Origin: Sulfurovum sp.
GTDB taxonomy: Bacteria; Campylobacterota; Campylobacteria; Campylobacterales; Sulfurovaceae
Assembly (NCBI GenBank): GCA_020726085.1
Contig: DYTG01000046.1
Span: 1-6,814, forward strand
Direction of reading: 5' to 3'
Length of the DNA: 6,814 bases
The notes under the pieces were generated by a model. That model was given only the letters and a program-made list of their open reading frames with translations, was not told the DNA's origin and did no database searches. A program made the translations under genes and the position numbers. Below are positions 1 through 5,586 of the stretch, piece after piece. Each line of letters begins with the position of its first letter. Within the stretch, counting starts at the first letter, position 1.

Positions 1-83
1 CGAGGATAGACATCTTCATATTTGAGTGATCTCCAGAATCTTTCAATGGCAATATACTCGAGGTGGAATGAGAAAAATCCCAT
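1..83 (-). pseudogene. IS3-family transposase fragment (partial, runs off the window)
   Basis: On the minus strand an open frame starts at an ATG (83-81), directly after an in-frame TAG (86-84), and stays open to the window edge. From about base 50 to base 3 it reads IAIERFWRSLKYEDVYP. This is the C-terminal catalytic block of IS3-family (OrfB) DDE integrases: the Glu at 44-42 is the third acidic residue, and a Lys follows seven residues later, as the family requires. The residues before it (MGFFSFHLEY) do not look like the expected transposase sequence, where an Asp-Asn normally precedes this block. The homology therefore seems to begin abruptly near base 53, which suggests a 5'-truncated remnant rather than a working gene. 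Only about 17 residues of homology are visible. Whether the rest of the element lies beyond base 1 cannot be seen. No terminal inverted repeat is recognisable. Confidence 0.6.
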
Positions 84-94
84 CTAAATACTCA

Positions 95-2302
95 CTACAA
101 ATCTTGCTCAATCATCTGTGCAAAAGTATCAAAATAGATTGCTTGTAATTGCGTTAATGGCATCTCAATGTCGTTGAGTTTGAGTCTATCGCCGCCAATA
201 GTACCAAGCGTAACGATCTCCAATTCCAACGCTTTTGCCATGGCAATAACCGCCTCTTTGTTTTGGCTTGTGACCTCCACAATGGCTCTACTTTGTGACT
301 CATCGAAGATATATCGACTATCACTAAATTCAACTACAATATCCACGCCTTTGTTGCTTGTCGCACAAAGTTTGGCTAATGCAATGGCAATTCCGCCCAT
401 GCTCACATCTTTGGCACACTCCAAAAGAGCCTTTTGATTGGCTTGAATCACAAACTCCCACAGTGCCAATTCTGCGTCGTAATCGATAGTACCTATCATT
501 CCAGCCGTTTCTCCAAAATTGGCTTTGATGTAGAGCGAACCGCCAAACTCCCCTTTGGTAGCACCCACAAGCAAAAGCTCATTGCCCTCTTGTGTGAGTT
601 GGCTTTGGAGTACACTATCTTGCGAATCATTGAGTCCTACCATGACAATAGCGGGTGTAGGATAGACACTTGTGCCATCGGTTTCGTTGTAGAGTGAGAC
701 ATTGCCGCTCACAACGGGGGTGTTGAGCTTCGTACACGCCTCCTTAATCCCCTCGCAAGAGTGTGCAAATTGCCACATCACTTGAGGGTTTTGGGGGTTT
801 CCAAAGTTGAGACAATCGGTAATTGCCAAAGGACGCGCACCGCTCATCGCTACATTTCGTCCGCTCTCCATTACCGCCAAAGCCGCACCTTTGTGAGGGT
901 CGATGTAGCAATAGCGTGGATTGCAATCGCTGCTCATTGCCAAAGCTTTGCCGTTTTCTTTGATGCGTATCACACTCGCATCCAAACTCCCTGGGGCTTT
1001 GATGGTATTGGTTTGTACCATCGAATCGTATTGCTGATAGACCCATGATTTATCGACTACTTCAAGAGAAGAGACCATCTTTTCAAACGCCTCTTGGTTG
1101 TCGATTGTATCGTACGAATCAATCGTTTTGTCTTTGATTTGGTCGATATAGGCAGGTTTTGCGGTGGGTCTATCCAAAATAGGCGCTTCTTCGCTCACGG
1201 GGGCTATGGGCATATCGGCACACTTTTGCCCATGCCAATAAAGCTCCATTCTTCCCGTATCGGTCACTTCACCAATTACTGCGGCATCGAGTCCCCATTT
1301 TTGGAAAATAGCAATCACGGCATCTTCGCTACCAATCTTGGCACAAATAAGCATCCGCTCTTGCGATTCGGAGAGCATAAACTCATAGGGTGTCATTCCC
1401 TCTTCTCGTGCAGGGACTTTCTCCAAATCCATTTTTAATCCCGCACCCGTTTTTCCTGCCATCTCAAAAGAGCTACTCGTAAGTCCCGCAGCACCCATAT
1501 CTTGGATACCCACCACGTGATCAGTTTTAAATAGCTCCAAACACGCTTCAAGCAAAAGCTTCTCAGTAAAGGGGTCTCCTACTTGTACGGTAGGACGCAG
1601 GGATTTGGACTCTTGCGTGAAGCTATCGCTGCTCATCACCGCTCCGCCCAATCCATCACGACCCGTTTTAGAACCTACATAGATTACGGGGTTACCTATT
1701 CCCTTGGCGACACCCAAAAATATTTCATCACTTTTGCAAATCCCTAGCGAAAAGGCATTGACTAAAATATTGCCATTGTAAGAGCTATCAAAGCTTATCT
1801 CACCTCCGATAGTAGGAACTCCCATGCAATTTCCGTAGCTTCCGATACCATCAACTACGCCTCTTACAAGGTGTCTTTGGTAGCGATTGATGGTTTCGTT
1901 GCCGTAAACATCGCCAAAACGTAAGGCATTGAGGTTGGCTACAGGTCTAGCCCCCATCGTAAAAATATCTCGCAAAATTCCTCCCACGCCCGTAGCCGCC
2001 CCTTGAAAAGGCTCGATAAAGCTGGGATGATTGTGCGATTCCATCTTAAAAACCGCAGCCATTCCACCGCCAATATCAATCACACCCGCATTTTCACCAG
2101 GACCTTGAATGACCCATGGGGCAGTGGTTGGAAAACCATTAAGGTATTTTTTGCTTGATTTATAAGAGCAATGCTCACTCCACATCGCCGAAAAGATACC
2201 AATCTCTACCAAATTGGGTTCTCTTCCTAAAATTTCCAATATGTGTGCATAATCTTCGTGGGATAGTTTATGGGATTTTAGAACTTTATCTAGGTTTTCC
2301 AT
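95..2302 (-). CDS. purL: Phosphoribosylformylglycinamidine synthase subunit PurL
   Basis: PurL catalyses the ATP- and glutamine-dependent conversion of FGAR to FGAM, the fourth step of de novo purine synthesis, in the cytoplasm. This is the small-type PurL, which works with separate PurS and PurQ (glutaminase) subunits; neither is in the window. Counting from the ATG at 2302 the protein has 735 residues, close to the roughly 740 of the Bacillus-type enzyme. Motifs in order are MWSEHCSYKS near residue 40-49 (active-site His), GPGENAG near 67, the ATP/metal block MESHNHPSFIEP followed by GAATG near 87-104, and the second-half repeat SDCNPRYC, GNVSLYNET and SMGG. It ends naturally with a TAG. 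The ATG at 2302 is preferred over an in-frame ATG at 2338: AAGGAA lies 10 nt upstream of it, the upstream ATG has only a weak GAG nearby and sits in a hairpin arm, and the protein family starts about here. Its first 40 bases belong to the 273-bp duplication. The link to the upstream signalling genes looks incidental. Confidence 0.96.
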   Translation of the reverse strand: MENLDKVLKSHKLSHEDYAHILEILGREPNLVEIGIFSAMWSEHCSYKSSKKYLNGFPTTAPWVIQGPGENAGVIDIGGGMAAVFKMESHNHPSFIEPFQGAATGVGGILRDIFTMGARPVANLNALRFGDVYGNETINRYQRHLVRGVVDGIGSYGNCMGVPTIGGEISFDSSYNGNILVNAFSLGICKSDEIFLGVAKGIGNPVIYVGSKTGRDGLGGAVMSSDSFTQESKSLRPTVQVGDPFTEKLLLEACLELFKTDHVVGIQDMGAAGLTSSSFEMAGKTGAGLKMDLEKVPAREEGMTPYEFMLSESQERMLICAKIGSEDAVIAIFQKWGLDAAVIGEVTDTGRMELYWHGQKCADMPIAPVSEEAPILDRPTAKPAYIDQIKDKTIDSYDTIDNQEAFEKMVSSLEVVDKSWVYQQYDSMVQTNTIKAPGSLDASVIRIKENGKALAMSSDCNPRYCYIDPHKGAALAVMESGRNVAMSGARPLAITDCLNFGNPQNPQVMWQFAHSCEGIKEACTKLNTPVVSGNVSLYNETDGTSVYPTPAIVMVGLNDSQDSVLQSQLTQEGNELLLVGATKGEFGGSLYIKANFGETAGMIGTIDYDAELALWEFVIQANQKALLECAKDVSMGGIAIALAKLCATSNKGVDIVVEFSDSRYIFDESQSRAIVEVTSQNKEAVIAMAKALELEIVTLGTIGGDRLKLNDIEMPLTQLQAIYFDTFAQMIEQDL

Positions 2303-2312
2303 TATGGGTTGT

Positions 2313-2318
2313 TTCCTT
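2313..2318 (-). promoter_or_regulatory. Shine-Dalgarno site of purL
   Basis: The minus strand reads AAGGAA, 10 nt before the ATG at 2302. It supports that start over the in-frame ATG at 2338. An identical copy exists at 2586-2591 because of the duplication, and it serves the hybrid reading frame there. Confidence 0.6.
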
Positions 2319-2332
2319 TTATATAACTCTCG

Positions 2333-2354
2333 TTCCATTTCTCACGAGATGGAA
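2333..2354 (-). other. Small hairpin in the purL leader (GNRA-type loop)
   Basis: The minus-strand RNA can fold as a 6-bp stem (UUCCAU pairing with AUGGAA), one C-A mismatch, then two pairs (UC with GA) closing a GUGA tetraloop, which fits the stable GNRA class. The 3' arm contains the alternative purL ATG at 2338, so that codon would be sequestered if the hairpin forms. No U-tract follows, so it is not an intrinsic terminator. The same hairpin recurs at 2606-2627 in the second copy of the duplication. As DNA it is an imperfect palindrome and could instead be an operator. Its function is unknown. Confidence 0.4.
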
Positions 2355-2366
2355 TTAAAATGCAAT

Positions 2367-2380
2367 ATTTTAGTAAAAAA
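2367..2380 (-). promoter_or_regulatory. Candidate -10 region of a purL promoter
   Basis: On the minus strand a T-run leads into TAAAAT (2372-2367), five of six matches to TATAAT, about 65 nt before the purL start codon. A T-rich stretch ahead of the -10 with no clear -35 is the usual style of Campylobacterota vegetative promoters. I see no convincing -35. The same sequence is repeated at 2640-2653. Sequences this AT-rich often produce such matches by chance, so this is only a candidate. Confidence 0.25.
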
Positions 2381-2422
2381 GTGCTAATAGGTTGTTGAGA
2401 AACAATTAAGATTATTTAGTCG

Positions 2423-2575
2423 TCATTTTGAGAATAGGACTAAAGGGAATATCGGGATTATCGATATAGTATTGGCTTCGATGGATATACATCTCATAAA
2501 GTACGCACACTCGCTCTTGATTGAGTGCTGTAAATATAGTTTATGGGATTTTAGAACTTTATCTAGGTTTTCCAT
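2423..2575 (-). pseudogene. Hybrid 50-codon ORF: duplicated purL start fused to out-of-frame cyclase tail
   Basis: The ATG at 2575 is the duplicated purL start, with the same AAGGAA site 10 nt upstream. The frame encodes the first 13 PurL residues (MENLDKVLKSHKL), crosses the duplication junction near 2537, and continues through the copied cyclase tail in a different frame from the real cyclase gene, ending in PLVLFSK and a stop at 2423. The product has 50 residues and no family resemblance beyond the PurL start. It arose as a by-product of the duplication. It could be translated, since its initiation signals equal those of purL, and its stop is about 120 nt before the true purL start. Any function is speculative. 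Confidence 0.55.
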
Positions 2576-2810
2576 TATGGGTTGTTTCCTTTTATATAAC
2601 TCTCGTTCCATTTCTCACGAGATGGAATTAAAATGCAATATTTTAGTAAAAAAGTGCTAATAGGTTGTTGAGAAACAATTAAGATTATTTAGTCGTCATT
2701 TTGAGAATAGGACTAAAGGGAATATCGGGATTATCGATATAGTATTGGCTTCGATGGATATACATCTCATAAAGTACGCACACTCGCTCTTGATTGAGTG
2801 CTGTAAATAT
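2536..2810. repeat. Tandem duplication, copy 2 (cyclase-proximal)
   Basis: This is the second perfect copy of the 273-bp-period repeat. Here the cyclase tail (2810-2685) is the genuine end of the cyclase gene, while the purL start segment (2575-2536) is the displaced one and is cut off after 13 complete purL codons. The absence of any mismatch over 275 bases means the event is recent, is maintained by gene conversion, or is an assembly artefact. Confidence 0.97.
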
Positions 2811-4817
2811 CGTATGTGCCTCTTGAACTTTGCCCTCTCTAAAGTTTACAATACCCTTATTGCAACGTTCAAGCTCCTCGTTGCTTATATCTTTGTTGTT
2901 GCAAATGACTTCAAAAATCTCAACGGCTTGGGATTTTCCTTTGACTTCTACCAAATCAATGGGGCGTATTTTATAGCTACCTTTGAGCTTATCATAAGTC
3001 GCTTTGGTGATAAGGATATTGGCACCGTATTGTTTGGTAAGCCCCTCAAGGCGTGAAGCTAAGTTTACATTATCGCCAATCACGGTATAATCAGAGCGTC
3101 CTTGTGAACCCATATCTCCCGCTGTGACAAGACCCGTATGTATCCCGATACCGATATTGATCGTAACGTCGTATTTTGGTGTAATGCTCTCATTAATCTT
3201 TTGAAGCATTTCAATTTGCTCAATAGCACTCTTAAGAGCCATATCGGCGTAATTTTCGATTTGCAACGGAGCGTTCCAATAGGCCATAATGGCATCTCCA
3301 ATAAATTTATCTATCGTGCCTTTGTGGTTAATAATGCTATCAACCATAGGAGTCATATACTCATTGAGCATCGAAATAAGCCTATCGGGTGAGCCAATCT
3401 TTTCGGATATGGTAGTAAATGAACGAATATCGCTAAAAAAGACACTCGCTTCGACTTCACGGGATTTAACCAAATCATCTTTGGAGTTTTCTAGCAAAAA
3501 GTTCATAACCGCAGGTGAGACTTTTTTGCCTAGCATTCGCTTCGCCTCTTGCTCTTTGCGTGAGGAGATGATGTAATCCACCATGAGCGAAATCACAATA
3601 GAGAGGATAAAAGCCACCATAGGAAAGAGCAAATTAAGCACCATACTATAATCAAAAAGCAAGGTATAAAAAAGCTCAAAAAGCCCGTATCCAATAAGCA
3701 ATGCAAAAGGTAAAATAAGTGTCGAGCTTATAAATGCAAAGAGAAGCACCGTCGCAAAAGCAACGAGCCAAATGATTATCAAATCATAATTTCTTGCATC
3801 GGCACTTTGGTGTAAAAAATCGCCCACAAGGATATTGTCAATCACATTAGCATGAACTTCAACCCCTGGGATTGCGTTGTCGTAAGCAATAGAACGAATA
3901 TCAAAGAGTCCCATCGCCGATGTTCCAATAAGAACAAATTTGCCCTCTATATCTTTTTTGTCAAACTTATCCTCAAAGATATCAACCACCGAGATATACC
4001 TAAAGTGCTTTTGAGGACCTCGTGGATTGAGTACCAATCGACCCGCTAAATCGGTTGGAATTTTTTTATCACCGATTAAAATATGGTCAACGGCTATATC
4101 GTCACCTACAATCTTGACAACTTGTTTGCCCATCATAGCACGATACATCTCTAGTGCCAACGAGGGATAGATAATGCCATCGTATTTCATAATAAGAGGC
4201 ACATGCGTAATCATTCCTCCCAAATCGGGGATATTGTTAAAAAATCCACTCGTTTGCATGGCGTTTTGCAAAATAGGAATATTGAGTACTATGCCATCGG
4301 GCACTGGGATTTCATTATTCTCTTTTAGCCCCTTTTCGACAAAAACGGCGGGAATATTGGGGGTGTGTTGCTCTTCATTTTTTTCATGAAACAAAAACGA
4401 AAACCCTCCCACAACGGGTGTTTGGGCAAAACATTTGGCTAAAACTTCATCATAATTTTCCAGCTTACTTGCCAATTTTGGAAATTTGGTAGCAAAGCGG
4501 TGAGGTGAGGTTCTATCCTCTTCAGCAAACACAATATCCAGACCAATCACCCCCGCTCCAGCTTGAGTGAGCTTATAGAGCAAAGCAGCAACAACATCCC
4601 TTTGCCATGGCCACTGTCCGAGTTTATCAAGTGATTTTTCATCAATATCGACAATGACAATCTTATCGCTTTTGGGCAATTCACCTCGTATCAAAAAGAG
4701 AAAATCCCTCAAACGGCTATCAACGGATTGGAAACTTTGGGGAATAAAGAGATAGGCCCATGTAAGCGAAAGTGCCAATAGCAGTGCAATCAATAGCTTC
4801 AATAGGATACTTTTCAT
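2685..4817 (-). CDS. CHASE2-domain class III adenylate cyclase (membrane sensor)
   Basis: This predicted inner-membrane receptor cyclase has 710 residues. Residues 5-24 form a membrane helix. About 25-335 form the extracytoplasmic CHASE2 sensor, with typical wording such as VIVDIDEKSLDKLGQWPW (54-71), GVIGLDIVF (89-97) and the closing GKFVLIGTSA / PGVEVHANVIDNIL. Three helices follow (about 344-363, 366-388 and 393-416). The class III cyclase domain spans about 453-640. Metal-binding Asp463 is in FFSDIRSFT and Asp508 in KFIGDAIMAYW. Lys504 and Thr578 (DYTVIGD) occupy the base-selecting positions, a pair found in bacterial adenylate cyclases, and Asn585 and Arg589 (NLASR) are the transition-state residues. 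All key residues are present, so the enzyme is probably active and makes cAMP. The last 70 residues look helical and resemble the TPR-like tail often seen on CHASE2 cyclases. AAGGAG lies 8 nt before the ATG. The gene starts 46 bp after the FecR gene and probably shares its transcript. The ligand is unknown. Confidence 0.93.
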   Translation of the reverse strand: MKSILLKLLIALLLALSLTWAYLFIPQSFQSVDSRLRDFLFLIRGELPKSDKIVIVDIDEKSLDKLGQWPWQRDVVAALLYKLTQAGAGVIGLDIVFAEEDRTSPHRFATKFPKLASKLENYDEVLAKCFAQTPVVGGFSFLFHEKNEEQHTPNIPAVFVEKGLKENNEIPVPDGIVLNIPILQNAMQTSGFFNNIPDLGGMITHVPLIMKYDGIIYPSLALEMYRAMMGKQVVKIVGDDIAVDHILIGDKKIPTDLAGRLVLNPRGPQKHFRYISVVDIFEDKFDKKDIEGKFVLIGTSAMGLFDIRSIAYDNAIPGVEVHANVIDNILVGDFLHQSADARNYDLIIIWLVAFATVLLFAFISSTLILPFALLIGYGLFELFYTLLFDYSMVLNLLFPMVAFILSIVISLMVDYIISSRKEQEAKRMLGKKVSPAVMNFLLENSKDDLVKSREVEASVFFSDIRSFTTISEKIGSPDRLISMLNEYMTPMVDSIINHKGTIDKFIGDAIMAYWNAPLQIENYADMALKSAIEQIEMLQKINESITPKYDVTINIGIGIHTGLVTAGDMGSQGRSDYTVIGDNVNLASRLEGLTKQYGANILITKATYDKLKGSYKIRPIDLVEVKGKSQAVEIFEVICNNKDISNEELERCNKGIVNFREGKVQEAHTIFTALNQERVCVLYEMYIHRSQYYIDNPDIPFSPILKMTTK

Positions 4818-4825
4818 CTCTTTAT

Positions 4826-4831
4826 CTCCTT
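4826..4831 (-). promoter_or_regulatory. Shine-Dalgarno site of the cyclase gene
   Basis: The minus strand reads AAGGAG, 8 nt before the ATG at 4817. It is a strong site and fixes the start of the cyclase. It lies in the 46-bp gap after the FecR gene, where I see no terminator or promoter. Confidence 0.75.
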
Positions 4832-4863
4832 AAGGACAAACAAAACTTACCGCCTTGTACATT

Positions 4864-5574
4864 TTAGTAATTATACTCTTTATGGAAATTTGGAATATAA
4901 TCTGGGGTATGGTCGGGGTAGGACTCTACACTGTGAGTTTCAGGCTTGGTTGTCTCATTGCTCACTTCCGAAATCTCTTCGGGTGTGATTTTGGATTGGT
5001 AGATTACCTTATTGAGTGGCATTTGTCCTACGCTCTCTTTGACATCGACATTTTTATTGCTAATTTCAATCAACATACCCGCATCGATATTTTGCACACC
5101 ACCCTTGTCAAGCTCGACAAAAATTTGTCCGCTGTAGCATCGAATGGTTTCTGTATCACGTTCCAAATCAATCGTACCACTAAAATCCGTTCCTCTAATT
5201 CCAATCGTAGCCGATACGGTTTTGACCTTAAATCGATTGGGGGCTACTTTGGCGATTTTGCCCGTCACGGTTCTAAAAAAACCACGATTGGCTTTGAGGT
5301 TTACGGTTGAGTTTTTGGTTCCATCGAAGCTAAAGGTTTGAAAATCAAAAGAGGAGTTTGCCCCTATGGTTACAACCGTCTCATCTTTGAGCATCACTTG
5401 TACTCTGCTATCGGCTGATGTTACGATTTTGTCGCCTACGACTATGGTCATACCCATTTTAGCGGCAACACTCTTGGTTCGTTCTATCGTTGCAGAACCT
5501 TTGAGTGCCATAATTGTACCAATATTGGCAAAAGCGTAGAGGCTCATCATTATTATCAATAGGAATGCTTTCAT
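4864..5574 (-). CDS. Secreted FecR-domain protein
   Basis: This is a 236-residue protein with a short signal peptide (MKAFLLIIMMSLYAFA, likely cleaved after about residue 16), so it is predicted to be periplasmic. A FecR-like domain covers about residues 22-175. It runs from GSATIERTK through GDKIVTSADSRVQVML (47-62) and the conserved VKTVSATIGIRGTDFSGTI (117-135) to YSGQIFVELD. Unlike classical FecR it has no N-terminal cytoplasmic anti-sigma region and no internal membrane helix, and no sigma factor gene is nearby. It therefore belongs to the stand-alone secreted FecR-domain group rather than the iron-citrate regulators. The final 45 residues are rich in Pro, Glu, Thr and aromatics and look unstructured. 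Its start lies 12 bp after the barrel gene with a strong SD, so the two are probably translationally coupled. The downstream CHASE2 cyclase suggests a role in presenting an envelope signal to it, but that is inference. No specific ligand can be named. Confidence 0.88.
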   Translation of the reverse strand: MKAFLLIIMMSLYAFANIGTIMALKGSATIERTKSVAAKMGMTIVVGDKIVTSADSRVQVMLKDETVVTIGANSSFDFQTFSFDGTKNSTVNLKANRGFFRTVTGKIAKVAPNRFKVKTVSATIGIRGTDFSGTIDLERDTETIRCYSGQIFVELDKGGVQNIDAGMLIEISNKNVDVKESVGQMPLNKVIYQSKITPEEISEVSNETTKPETHSVESYPDHTPDYIPNFHKEYNY

Positions 5575-5580
5575 AATTCT

Positions 5581-5586
5581 CTCCTT
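5581..5586 (-). promoter_or_regulatory. Shine-Dalgarno site of the FecR-domain gene
   Basis: The minus strand reads AAGGAG, 6 nt before the ATG at 5574 and immediately after the TAA of the upstream barrel gene. This arrangement favours coupled translation of the two genes. Confidence 0.75.

Larger units (their letters stand above)
2263..2537. repeat. Tandem duplication, copy 1 (purL-proximal)
   Basis: These 275 bases are identical, by direct reading, to 2536-2810. The period is 273 bp, and the two copies share the two bases AT at 2536-2537. This copy contains the real first 40 bases of purL, the leader with its ribosome-binding site and hairpin, and a displaced copy of the last 126 bases of the cyclase gene (2537-2412, including its stop). 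No cyclase reading enters that tail from upstream, so it is a relic. Flanking bases diverge at once: G at 2262 against T at 2535, and A at 2538 against C at 2811. Confidence 0.97.
2303..2684. other. Intergenic region between the cyclase gene and purL (382 bp)
   Basis: Without the duplication this spacer would be 109 bp; the extra 273 bp is exactly one repeat unit. It holds two copies of the purL leader (AAGGAA site, hairpin, candidate -10), the hybrid ORF and the relic cyclase tail. I see no strong intrinsic terminator behind the cyclase stop. A 5-bp AU-rich hairpin at 2665-2678 is too weak, and its nearest U-run is more than 10 nt away. Read-through from the cyclase operon into purL therefore remains possible. 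Confidence 0.7.

Noticed and set aside
54..78. Partial likeness to the purL leader around 2341-2366 (CGAG-x-TGGAAT and A-rich bases)
   Set aside because: Only about 12 of 14 bases match and the similarity does not extend on either side, so it is not strong enough to call a repeat or IS end.
2303..2338. PurL start at the ATG at 2338, giving 12 extra residues
   Set aside because: There is no good ribosome-binding site before it, the codon lies in a hairpin arm, and AAGGAA precedes the ATG at 2302. The family N-terminus also fits the shorter form.
2665..2678. Possible terminator behind the cyclase gene (TTGTT-TCTC-AACAA)
   Set aside because: The stem is only 5 bp and mostly A-T, and the nearest U-run is more than 10 nt downstream, so it does not meet the pattern of an intrinsic terminator. 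A copy exists at 2392-2405.
4855..5310. Plus-strand open frame of 151 codons
   Set aside because: It is antisense to the FecR gene, whose signal peptide, FecR motif and SD are clear; no family features appear in the plus-strand product.
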